Shown here: positions 52,575-61,285 of the stretch, one piece after another
How positions within the stretch are numbered: the first letter of the stretch is position 1
Layout of the letters: each line of letters begins with the position of its first letter
Made by a program: the position numbers and the translations under genes
Source of the DNA: CBDHFQ01 sp965262565
GTDB lineage: Bacteria > Bacteroidota > Bacteroidia > J057
Direction of reading: 5' to 3'
Assembly (NCBI GenBank): GCA_965262565.1
Contig: CBDHFQ010000029.1
Coordinates: 372,001-436,000, forward strand
DNA length: 64,000 nt
Notes under the pieces: model-generated
The model's input: only the letters and a program-made list of their open reading frames with translations
The model's database searches: none
Told to the model about the DNA's origin: nothing

Positions 52575-54428
52575 ATGTCCCACATACCTCCACATTCTGA
52601 TCAAGATTTATTCCAGGACTTCCAACCGATGACCATGGAAAGCTGGAAACAAAAAATTCTAAAGGATCTTAAAGGGAAACCTTACGAAACCCTCCAGTGG
52701 AAATTGGAAACGGGACAGCAGATAGAACCGTTTTATACCAGACATGATCTGGAAGGCTTGCAGAATATGAATACTTTTCCCGGGGAGTACCCCTTTATCC
52801 GAGGGAGTATATTTCATCGGGAACAGGCTGACTGGCAAATCGTTCAACAAATTCCCTTAGATCATTCAGCCGAAGCGACTCAAGTAATCAAGGAAGCTTT
52901 ACTAGCGGATGTTGGCGCTTTCGATATCATGGCCAGGCAAGCTCCTATTGATCCCGAATCCTTGATGTCAATATGGGAAGAAGTAGATATTCACAAACAA
53001 GCTATTCATATTGGCAGGAATTCTGATCCATTAGCGATCATTGAACATATAGCTGAACGAATAGAAGAAAAAGGTCAACGAAGAGAATGGCTGACAGGAA
53101 CCTTGCTGAATGATCCCTTAGCCTTAGCAGCCCAAAAAGAAAAGCTTCCTACGGAGATTGATTGGGAATATATTAAGGAAGTCATTTTTGCGGGAGAAAA
53201 GCATCCTTATTTTAAAGCTTTAGGGTTGGATCTTTCTTACGTTTATGAACGTGGTGGGAATGTCGTACAGGAATTGGCTTATGCTATTGCTAGTTTAGTT
53301 GCTTATGCAGATCACCTTGTTACAGAAGAATCTGGCTTGAATGTAACACAGGTACTGGCGAATGTAGCTTATAGATTTAACATTGGCGGTAGCTTTTTAC
53401 TGGAAGTAGCGAAATTGAGGGCTTTTCGATGGTTATACGCTAAAGTGGTTGCAGCATACGGCATAGATCAGGCAGAATACCAATCGCCCTTTGTTATCGC
53501 CCAAACTGGAATAAGAAATAAATCCACGTATGAGGAGCATACTAATATCTTACGCCAGACGTCCGAAGTGATTTCTGCAATTTTCGGTGGAGCCAACGCG
53601 GTAGTTACCTCACCTTTCGATGCGCTATCAAATGATGGAAACCCATTTTCTCATCGGATGGCCAGGAATATTCAGCATATTCTTAAACAAGAAGCTTATT
53701 TGAATAAAGTGGTGGACCCAGCTGGCGGATCGTATTATTTGGAAACCCTCACTCATCAATTAGCGAAAGAAGCATGGTCCCATTTTCAGGAAATAGAAAA
53801 GATGGGAGGATTTATGGTCGCCATCCAGGAAAATAAGATATCATCAGCTATAGAGGAAAATGCGAAACAACAGCTAGAAGCCCTTTACCAACAGAAAAAG
53901 GTGCTTATTGGGGTAAATCGCTATATCAATCCACAGGAATTAAAGCGTTCTGTGTCCATATCTGAAGATCATCGATTAGCTAGCGAACTGGAAGGTATGA
54001 GGGCTAAGAATGATCAATTATTGTCGGAAAAAGGAAACAGATTAAAAGTATTATTATGGAAGGTGGGAGTAGAGAACATACTCACTCAGCAGATGGAAAG
54101 CAGTAAACAGCTATGGCTGTCTGTAGGATTTGAGGTAGAGGTATGGGAATGTGCCAATGAGGAAATACCAGAATCTGACGTAAAAGATCAATTATCCCGA
54201 CTACTTCCCGAACTTATCGTCCTTCACACAACAGAAGAATGGGCTGATGTATATGGAAGTCGCTGGGGTAAGATCATTCGGGATCATTCAGATGCAATTG
54301 CCCTGAGCAAAATGAATAATGGCTCCCTGGCATATATGGAGGTAAAGGAAAGAGAAGAATTAAACGACCATGTTAATGATGGTAGTATTTTGTCAACTGT
54401 TTGGGAAAAATTATATAATAATAATTGA
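52575..54428 (+). CDS. mutA: Methylmalonyl-CoA mutase, small (non-catalytic) subunit
   Basis: 617 residues. FQPMTMESWKQKILKDLKGKPYETLQWKLETG opens the mutase TIM-barrel region, with FNIGGSFLLEVAKLRAFRWLYAKV, IFGGANAVVTSPFD and VVDPAGGSYYLETLT. The C-terminal cobalamin-type domain lacks the DxHxxG B12-binding motif, as expected for the small subunit, so it is structural. Partners with the mutB product 15 bp downstream to interconvert succinyl-CoA and (R)-methylmalonyl-CoA. Confidence 0.95.
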   Translation: MSHIPPHSDQDLFQDFQPMTMESWKQKILKDLKGKPYETLQWKLETGQQIEPFYTRHDLEGLQNMNTFPGEYPFIRGSIFHREQADWQIVQQIPLDHSAEATQVIKEALLADVGAFDIMARQAPIDPESLMSIWEEVDIHKQAIHIGRNSDPLAIIEHIAERIEEKGQRREWLTGTLLNDPLALAAQKEKLPTEIDWEYIKEVIFAGEKHPYFKALGLDLSYVYERGGNVVQELAYAIASLVAYADHLVTEESGLNVTQVLANVAYRFNIGGSFLLEVAKLRAFRWLYAKVVAAYGIDQAEYQSPFVIAQTGIRNKSTYEEHTNILRQTSEVISAIFGGANAVVTSPFDALSNDGNPFSHRMARNIQHILKQEAYLNKVVDPAGGSYYLETLTHQLAKEAWSHFQEIEKMGGFMVAIQENKISSAIEENAKQQLEALYQQKKVLIGVNRYINPQELKRSVSISEDHRLASELEGMRAKNDQLLSEKGNRLKVLLWKVGVENILTQQMESSKQLWLSVGFEVEVWECANEEIPESDVKDQLSRLLPELIVLHTTEEWADVYGSRWGKIIRDHSDAIALSKMNNGSLAYMEVKEREELNDHVNDGSILSTVWEKLYNNN

Positions 54429-54443
54429 TGTAGTATTCAATAC

Positions 54444-56615
54444 ATGATGATGAAGCGACCTGATTTTAGTCAATTGCCTTTTGAGTTTGATCGCCAGCTA
54501 CAGGGATCAACATTTGAACAAAGTGAAGGAGCATCTTTTTGGGAAACAGCTGAAGGAATTACATTAAAAGCGCTGTATACTGCTTCTGATCTTCACGCAC
54601 TGAATCATTTAGACTTCGTAGCGGGTATTCCTCCTTTTTTACGAGGACCTTATTCTGCCATGTATACCATCAGGCCCTGGACCATACGTCAGTATGCTGG
54701 ATTTTCCACCGCAGAAGAATCTAATGCTTTTTACCGTAGGAATTTGGCAGCAGGACAAAAAGGCTTGTCAGTTGCTTTTGATTTGGCTACGCACAGAGGG
54801 TATGATTCTGATCACGAACGGGTAACTGGGGATGTCGGAAAAGCAGGGGTGGCGATAGATACGGTAGAAGATATGAAGATTTTATTTGATCAGATTCCCC
54901 TGGAGCAAATGTCAGTATCCATGACAATGAATGGTGCCGTCATTCCGGTAATGGCCTTTTTTATCGTTGCTGCAGAAGAACAGGGGGTGGCTTCAGAAAA
55001 ACTGCGAGGTACCATTCAGAACGATATTTTGAAGGAGTTCATGGTTCGAAATACTTATATTTATCCTCCGGCTCCTTCTATGCGAATCATAGGAGATATT
55101 TTCGCCTACACAGCGGCCCATATGCCAAAATTTAACTCTATATCCATTAGTGGGTATCACATGCATGAGGCAGGGGCTACGGCCGATTTGGAATTGGCAT
55201 ATACCTTAGCTGATGGATGGGAGTATATTCGCACTGGCTTGGCGGCGGGATTATCTATTGATGATTTTGCTCCTCGGCTTTCATTTTTCTGGGCGATAGG
55301 AATGAATTTCTTTATGGAAATAGCCAAATTGAGAGCAGGGAGATTGCTTTGGGCCAAGATTGTCAAGTCATTTCAGCCGCAAAATCCTAAGTCCATGTCC
55401 TTACGAACTCACTGCCAGACTTCTGGATGGAGTTTAACAGAACAAGATCCGTTCAATAATATTACCAGGACATGCGTAGAGGCCATGGCAGCTGTCTTTG
55501 GACACACGCAATCCTTACATACCAATTCCTTCGATGAAGCGATCGCCCTACCCACAGATTTTTCAGCTCGTATCGCCAGAAATACTCAATTATTTTTGAT
55601 GGAGGAGACGGATATGACGAAAGCGATAGATCCCTGGGCAGGTTCTTATTATGTAGAGGCCTTGACGCATGAATTAGCTCATAAAGCCTGGAAATTGATA
55701 CAGGAAGTGGAGAGTTATGGAGGGATGGCCAAAGCAATAGAAGAGGGGATTCCCAAAATGCGGATAGAAGAAGCAGCTACACGTAAGCAGGCTCGAATAG
55801 ATTCAGCTAAGGATGTGATTATTGGCGTTAATGCGTATCAGTCGTCTCATGATCCCGATTTCGATATTTTGGAGGTGGATAATGCGGCAGTTCGTGAGTC
55901 CCAATTAAGAAGGTTAGCGGAGGTGAAGGTGTCCCGCTCTGAAGGAGAAGTCTCAGACACATTGGCACAACTTACCCAGGCAGCCCAGGAAGGAAATGCT
56001 AATCTACTGGCTATGGCTGTACAGGCAGCCAGAAAGCGTGCGACTTTAGGAGAGATTTCTATGGCTCTGGAAAAGGTATTTGGTCGATATCAGCCCACCA
56101 TCAAAGCTGTTTCAGGGGTGTATGCCCATGAAGCTCAACAAAATGAAAGCTATGTCAAAGCTGTGGCCTTATCTGACGCTTTTGCCGATATGGAAGGACG
56201 ACGCCCTCGAATTATGGTAGCTAAAATGGGGCAAGATGGGCATGATAGGGGGGCAAAAGTAATCGCTACCGGATTTGCGGACGTTGGATTTGATGTAGAC
56301 ATAGGTCCTTTATTCCAAATGCCGATAGAGGTAGCCAGACAAGCAGCAGAAAATGATGTGCATGTAGTAGGTGTTTCAAGTTTGGCCGCGGGACACAAAA
56401 CATTGGTTCCGGAATTAATACAATCATTAGCTGAATTAGGGAGAGAGGATATCAAAGTGGCTGTAGGTGGTGTGATTCCTAAAAAAGATTATGAATTCCT
56501 TTATCAGCAGGGAGTAATAGGTATATTCGGACCTGGAACCATTCTTTCCGAAGCAGCAATTTCGATATTGGAACACTTAACTGAAGATACCAGAGAAGTA
56601 AGCAAGGTCGAATGA
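54444..56615 (+). CDS. mutB: Methylmalonyl-CoA mutase, large catalytic subunit
   Basis: 723 residues. The catalytic barrel shows PFLRGPYSAMYTIRPWTIRQYAGFSTAEESNAFYRRNL, FDLATHRGYDSDH, YHMHEAGATADLELAYTLADG and RTHCQTSGWSLTEQDPFNN. The C-terminal cobalamin domain has the base-off/His-on motif DGHDRGAK, with SSLAAGHKTLVP and GGVIPKKDY. Reaction: adenosylcobalamin-dependent rearrangement of methylmalonyl-CoA to succinyl-CoA, used for propionate metabolism. No epimerase or MeaB chaperone gene is in the window. Overlaps rimB by 4 bp. Confidence 0.97.
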   Translation: MMMKRPDFSQLPFEFDRQLQGSTFEQSEGASFWETAEGITLKALYTASDLHALNHLDFVAGIPPFLRGPYSAMYTIRPWTIRQYAGFSTAEESNAFYRRNLAAGQKGLSVAFDLATHRGYDSDHERVTGDVGKAGVAIDTVEDMKILFDQIPLEQMSVSMTMNGAVIPVMAFFIVAAEEQGVASEKLRGTIQNDILKEFMVRNTYIYPPAPSMRIIGDIFAYTAAHMPKFNSISISGYHMHEAGATADLELAYTLADGWEYIRTGLAAGLSIDDFAPRLSFFWAIGMNFFMEIAKLRAGRLLWAKIVKSFQPQNPKSMSLRTHCQTSGWSLTEQDPFNNITRTCVEAMAAVFGHTQSLHTNSFDEAIALPTDFSARIARNTQLFLMEETDMTKAIDPWAGSYYVEALTHELAHKAWKLIQEVESYGGMAKAIEEGIPKMRIEEAATRKQARIDSAKDVIIGVNAYQSSHDPDFDILEVDNAAVRESQLRRLAEVKVSRSEGEVSDTLAQLTQAAQEGNANLLAMAVQAARKRATLGEISMALEKVFGRYQPTIKAVSGVYAHEAQQNESYVKAVALSDAFADMEGRRPRIMVAKMGQDGHDRGAKVIATGFADVGFDVDIGPLFQMPIEVARQAAENDVHVVGVSSLAAGHKTLVPELIQSLAELGREDIKVAVGGVIPKKDYEFLYQQGVIGIFGPGTILSEAAISILEHLTEDTREVSKVE

Positions 56616-57061
56616 AAATGAAAAAGGCCAGACCGACATACACTATAGGTCGTATTGATAAAGCTGATTTTCCTCAATTTGAATTATTTAATATAGAAGT
56701 GAAAGTGGACACGGGAGCATATAATTCTGCTATCCATTGCCACCATATTCGAAGCTTGTTCATAGAAGAAAAACCTGCAATTGGGTTCGTCTTACTGGAT
56801 CCAAACCATGAGGCATATCACGAAAGGGAACATATTTATACAGACTTTAAGATTAAGCGAGTAAAAAGTTCAAATGGACAATTTGAGGAGCGCTATCTAA
56901 TTAATACTAGTCTGGTATTATTTGGGAGAACATTTAAGGGATACTTTTCTTTGGCAGATCGTTCTTCTATGCGTTTTCCCGTGTTATTGGGGCGTAGAAT
57001 ATTGCTAAAGCACTTTATTGTAGACGTATCTAAAACCTATCTTTCTTATCAAACAAAATAA
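56612..57061 (+). CDS. rimB: RimB-like retropepsin-family protein (PF05618-type 'ATP-dependent zinc protease')
   Basis: 149 residues. VKVDTGAYNSAIHC carries the D-T-G-A motif of retropepsin-like aspartic proteases, with LLGRRILLKHFIVDVSKTY as the closing psi-loop. In Pseudomonas, RimB acts with RimA and RimK to trim or tune glutamate tails on ribosomal protein S6. Here it directly precedes rimK, which supports that reading. Its ATG overlaps the mutB stop by 4 bp. Confidence 0.85.
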   Translation: MKMKKARPTYTIGRIDKADFPQFELFNIEVKVDTGAYNSAIHCHHIRSLFIEEKPAIGFVLLDPNHEAYHEREHIYTDFKIKRVKSSNGQFEERYLINTSLVLFGRTFKGYFSLADRSSMRFPVLLGRRILLKHFIVDVSKTYLSYQTK

Positions 57062-57073
57062 CCAGCTATACCC

Positions 57074-57982
57074 ATGAAATTAGGTATTCTTTCCCGAGAT
57101 ATTCGTATTTATTCAACGAATCGCTTGGTCGAGACGGCAAAAGAATTGGGACATGAGGTGGAAGTTATCGATTATTTAAAGTGTTACATTCTGATGGAGA
57201 GAAATTTGCCGGATGTGCATTTTAAAGGTCGTTCTTTGGACCATCTGGAGGCAGTAATTCCCAGGATAGGCGCTTCGGCTACTTATTATGGTGCTTCGGT
57301 CATCCGCCAATTCGAGATGATGAAGGTTTTCACTACGGTCAGCTCTCAGGGATTACTTCGGTCAAGAGATAAACTGAGAAGTCTTCAACTGTTATCTAGG
57401 GAAGGATTGGGATTTCCGAAAACGGTATTTACCCATTATAGCACTCAAACGGAGGATATTCTCAATTCTGTAGGGGGGCCTCCCGTAATTATTAAGCTAT
57501 TAGAAGGAACACAGGGATTAGGTGTTGTGTTAGCGGAGACCCGACAAGCTGCTACCTCGGTGATTGAAGCTTTTAATGGATTAAAGGCAAGAGTAATTGT
57601 GCAGGAATTTATCAAGGAAGCTAAAGGGGCGGATCTTAGGGTTTTTGTATTGAACGGTAAGATAGTAGGAGCCATGAAGCGTCAAGGGAAAGAAGGAGAA
57701 TTTCGGTCCAACATTCACAGAGGTGGATCGGCAAAGGTGGTTAAATTGACCAAAGACGAAAAAAAGGCTGCAATTACTGCTGCAAAGGTGATGGGATTAG
57801 AGGTAGCTGGAGTGGATATGTTACAATCTAACAGAGGTCCTTTAATTCTGGAGGTAAATTCTTCTCCTGGATTAGAAGGGATAGAAAAAGCTACGGGGAA
57901 AGATATTGCCAAAAACATCATTGAATTTATTGAGCAGAAGGTAGAAAAAGGAACTCATAAGAAAAAGAAAACCAATGGTTAG
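57074..57982 (+). CDS. rimK: RimK-type ATP-grasp ligase (ribosomal protein S6--L-glutamate ligase family)
   Basis: 302 residues. Opens KLGILSRDIRIYSTNRLVETA, then IPRIGASATYYGASVIRQFEMMKV, the ATP-grasp region VIIKLLEGTQGLGVVLAETR, RVIVQEFIKEAKGADLRVFVLNGK, and the metal-binding DMLQSNRGPLILEVNSSPGLEGIEKATGKDIA. Reaction: ATP-dependent addition of glutamate to the C-terminus of ribosomal protein S6. It ends in a Lys-rich tail. Follows rimB by 12 bp; last gene of the mutA-mutB-rimB-rimK run. I saw no clear terminator after it. Confidence 0.93.
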   Translation: MKLGILSRDIRIYSTNRLVETAKELGHEVEVIDYLKCYILMERNLPDVHFKGRSLDHLEAVIPRIGASATYYGASVIRQFEMMKVFTTVSSQGLLRSRDKLRSLQLLSREGLGFPKTVFTHYSTQTEDILNSVGGPPVIIKLLEGTQGLGVVLAETRQAATSVIEAFNGLKARVIVQEFIKEAKGADLRVFVLNGKIVGAMKRQGKEGEFRSNIHRGGSAKVVKLTKDEKKAAITAAKVMGLEVAGVDMLQSNRGPLILEVNSSPGLEGIEKATGKDIAKNIIEFIEQKVEKGTHKKKKTNG

Positions 57983-58189
57983 CTAGTTATCAGTTTTCAG
58001 TGGATGTTCTTTGGATGAAGGTCTTAAGGCAATAAGGGGTCGGAATGATGGATACGACTATTTCTTGCTTTCTAAATGACCGCTTTTGTTAATTGAAGCC
58101 TCCTTGGATGAATAAAAATGTTTGCTGAGTAGGAATTTTATTTTTGGGGCCAATGATGATCATTCAATGGGCCGCTAACCAGCATCTGA

Positions 58190-58642
58190 TTATTTGTGGG
58201 AAAAAGTATTATGGCCGACTTGTTCCCTGATGTTGTGTGAGGCTTGATTTAGTTCGTTGAGAAATTGTTGTTGTTTGATTTTCACGGCACTCATCGCATA
58301 ACTCACCAACATAGATAAGGCTGCAACAACAAAAAACACACCGATGAATAATAAAATATTCACAATTCCTATCATATTATCCAGATAATTCTGGTTGGAT
58401 AATCCTCCTAATAAGCCTGCTACCGCAAAGGAGGAAGCTCCCATATACAGTCCAAAAAGGGCGATACTCAATTTTCGCAATTGCTTGATTTTTTGTCTGA
58501 TAATATCTGGCTGCATACAGTTACGAGAGAAAATCAGCAAATTGAGTTCAGAACTTGTCGCAGAAGATAGGGCTGTAGTGGACATGATAAACAATCCTAC
58601 AGCGGGTAATAAGGTAATAGGTAAAATCCAATCAGATGCCAT
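58190..58642 (-). CDS. DUF2721-type small membrane protein
   Basis: 150 residues with three hydrophobic helices: ILPITLLPAVGLFIMSTTALSS, IALFGLYMGASSFAVAGLLGG and IGIVNILLFIGVFFVVAALSMLVSYAMSA, separated by a charged loop (RQKIKQLRKLS). This layout fits DUF2721, whose function is unknown. A single gene, convergent with rimK on one side and upstream of the gyrB terminator on the other. Confidence 0.6.
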   Translation of the reverse strand: MASDWILPITLLPAVGLFIMSTTALSSATSSELNLLIFSRNCMQPDIIRQKIKQLRKLSIALFGLYMGASSFAVAGLLGGLSNQNYLDNMIGIVNILLFIGVFFVVAALSMLVSYAMSAVKIKQQQFLNELNQASHNIREQVGHNTFSHK

Positions 58643-58769
58643 GAGGATTAAATGATTGTTAAGGTTGAGAGTAAATTCTTTCTTCGATCTTTTGCAGTAT
58701 AAGATAATGAGTTATCCTGAATTGTTAATATTTCTCCAGGCTAAAAGGAATATAACAGTCTTTATATTT

Positions 58770-58804
58770 ACAAAAATGAGGATGGCTCAAAATGGGCCAT
58801 CCTC
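58770..58804 (-). terminator. Terminator of gyrB
   Basis: GAGGATGGC (58778-58786) pairs with GCCATCCTC (58796-58804). The A-run at 58772-58776 gives T on the minus strand. Shares the GAGGAT core and most of the stem with the rpsA terminator. Confidence 0.85.
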
Positions 58805-58836
58805 CTATGCATGTGACAGATAAATATGATTTCCTT

Positions 58837-60819
58837 CTAAAGATCAATATTTGCGTATTTTGCATTTTGTTCGATAAACTTTCTTCTGGGCGCTACTTCA
58901 TCTCCCATAAGAGTAGAAAAGAGGTGATCTGCCTCAGCCGCACTGTCAATAGTTACTCGTTGGAGGGTTCTGCGGGCAGGATCCATTGTAGTATCCCACA
59001 GTTGGTTAGCATTCATTTCCCCCAATCCTTTATATCTCTGGATAGTAACTTTCGCCTCATTTCCTCCGGCTAATTCTTCGATGGCTGCCTTCCTTTCTTC
59101 ATCGTTCCAGGCATACTTGAATTTCTTTCCCACTTTCACTTGGTAGAGTGGAGGATCTGCGATATACACATATCCTTGTTCTATTAATTCTGCCAAATAG
59201 CGATAGAAGAGGGTTAATAATAGGGTGCGAATGTGGCTACCATCGACATCCGCATCCGTCATGATAATTACTTTATGATACCGAAGTTTTTCCAGGTTTA
59301 GTTCTTCTTCTATGCCTACCCCGGTAATGCCCAATGCCAGAATAATATTCTTAATTTCCTCATTATCGTATATCTTCGAGGGATGTGCTTTTTCTACATT
59401 TAATATTTTTCCTCTTAAAGGGAGAATTGCTTGGAAGTTACGATCTCTCGCTTGTTTTGCACTTCCTCCTGCTGAATCCCCTTCCACCAAAAATATTTCA
59501 CACTGAGCGGCATCTTTACTAGCGCAATTCGCTAATTTTCCCGGCAAACCTCCACTGATCACACTACTTCTTTTCTGGACAGCCTCCCTGGCCTTTTTGG
59601 CAGCATGTCTGGCTTCTGCAGCGAGAATCACCTTATTCATGATTCTTTTTGCAACCGATGGATTTTCAGCCAGAAAGTAGGATAATTCCTTGTTGACGAT
59701 AGATTCCACAATCCCTGCTACATCACTATTCCCCAATTTCGTTTTAGTTTGTCCTTCGAATTGTGGTTCTGGTACTTTCACCGAGATGATACAAGTAATT
59801 CCCTCTCTAAAATCATCACCCGTAAGCTTTATTTTTAACTTCTTTAACAAATCAGCTTCCTCGGCATAATTATTTAGAGAACGGGTAAGTGCCTTTTTAA
59901 AACCAGAGACGTGAGTTCCACCTTCATGCGTATTAATGTTATTAACATAAGAGTGGATATTTTCCTTGTAGGAATCATTGTATTGGATGGCAATCTCTAC
60001 AGGAACTAGTCCGTCATCATCTGAACCATTAATATAAATAGGCTCATCGTGTAATGCCCTTCTGTTATTATCGAGGAATTTTACAAACTCCTTAAGACCT
60101 CCTTCAGAATAAAAGGTAAGGGATTTAAAATCCTTATCTGTATTTTCGGGAAGTTTTCGTTCCTCCTCATCCAATTGTTCCCTTTTATCAGTCAGGGAAA
60201 TACTGACCCCTTTATTTAGATACGCTAGTTCTCTCAGCCTGGAAGCCAGGGTATCGAACTTATACTGGATAGCTGTAAAAATAGTATTGTCTGGAATAAA
60301 ATGGGTATGTGTACCGGTAGTATCACTATCACCCACAATTTCTACAGGTCCTAGAGCCACCCCTTTCTCATATTTTTGTTCGTGGATTTTCCCGTCCCTA
60401 TGTACATGTACTGTACATTCGGAAGATAATGCATTTACGCAGGAGACCCCCACGCCATGAAGCCCTCCTGATACTTTATAAGTGGACTTATCGAATTTTC
60501 CTCCGGCTCCTAACTTGGTCATAACAAGCTCCAGAGCTGATATGCCTTGCTTAGGATGTATACCTACTGGAATTCCCCTTCCATCATCTTTCACCGTAAT
60601 AGACTGATCAGGATGGATGATTACGTGAATATTCTTGGCAAAACCAGCCATGGCTTCATCAATAGAGTTATCCACAACCTCATACACAAGGTGATGCAAC
60701 CCTCTTTCGCCTACATCTCCGATATACATAGCCGGCCTTTTGCGCACGTGCGCAATTCCTTCTAAAACCTGAATGTTCTTCGCTGAATAATCGGCAACAT
60801 TCTGATTAATTTCTGTCAT
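58837..60819 (-). CDS. gyrB: DNA gyrase subunit B
   Basis: 660 residues. GHKL ATPase blocks: VYEVVDNSIDEAMAGF, VKDDGRGIPVGIHPKQG and GGLHGVGVSCVNALS. Transducer region, then Toprim: CEIFLVEGDSAGGSAKQARDRNFQAILPLRGKILNVEKA and IIMTDADVDGSHIRTLLLTL with the metal Asp residues. The C-terminus is the short tail GDEVAPRRKFIEQNAKYANIDL. Role: ATP-driven negative supercoiling with GyrA. The PLRGKILNVEKA form indicates gyrase rather than topoisomerase IV. Not adjacent to dnaA, recF or gyrA. Confidence 0.97.
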   Translation of the reverse strand: MTEINQNVADYSAKNIQVLEGIAHVRKRPAMYIGDVGERGLHHLVYEVVDNSIDEAMAGFAKNIHVIIHPDQSITVKDDGRGIPVGIHPKQGISALELVMTKLGAGGKFDKSTYKVSGGLHGVGVSCVNALSSECTVHVHRDGKIHEQKYEKGVALGPVEIVGDSDTTGTHTHFIPDNTIFTAIQYKFDTLASRLRELAYLNKGVSISLTDKREQLDEEERKLPENTDKDFKSLTFYSEGGLKEFVKFLDNNRRALHDEPIYINGSDDDGLVPVEIAIQYNDSYKENIHSYVNNINTHEGGTHVSGFKKALTRSLNNYAEEADLLKKLKIKLTGDDFREGITCIISVKVPEPQFEGQTKTKLGNSDVAGIVESIVNKELSYFLAENPSVAKRIMNKVILAAEARHAAKKAREAVQKRSSVISGGLPGKLANCASKDAAQCEIFLVEGDSAGGSAKQARDRNFQAILPLRGKILNVEKAHPSKIYDNEEIKNIILALGITGVGIEEELNLEKLRYHKVIIMTDADVDGSHIRTLLLTLFYRYLAELIEQGYVYIADPPLYQVKVGKKFKYAWNDEERKAAIEELAGGNEAKVTIQRYKGLGEMNANQLWDTTMDPARRTLQRVTIDSAAEADHLFSTLMGDEVAPRRKFIEQNAKYANIDL

Positions 60820-61285
60820 ATTAATAAACTTGCGTTACTTGTGCCTGTAAGTACTAACCTTTAAAAATACAAAAAAATATCGATAAAATTGCTATTAACG
60901 CTAATATTATTTCTGAAAAACGGGATGTTTTAGCTCCTGATTACTAGGGAGTTCCAGAACTGAAGAAATGAGTTGAAACGCTTTAAGGAACTAAGAAGAG
61001 CATCTTGAATCATTGGCAGGTTAATAAAGAGCAACTCAATTAAATTATTAAATAATTAATTGATTATCCGTAATTTATGAATATAGAGAGATAATTGAAG
61101 TAAAATACAGTAGTTGGTTATTTTAGTCAGGTCAGTATTTTTAGAATTTTGTTTTCGAATACCAGAGAAAAACTCATTTCAGGATAAAACTTCAGGAGAA
61201 TCATCCAATACATTGAAGATATAAAAGCCTAAGAAATAGAAAGGAATATAATTGTGACTATTATAAAGCGTAAGAAAAATATGGA
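60820..61285. other. Intergenic region between gyrB and the AsmA-like gene
   Basis: About 470 bp, AT-rich. It lies upstream of gyrB and downstream of the AsmA-like gene, both minus strand, so it must hold the gyrB promoter and perhaps a terminator. I see no convincing TAnnTTTG box, hairpin, repeat or small ORF. Confidence 0.5.
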
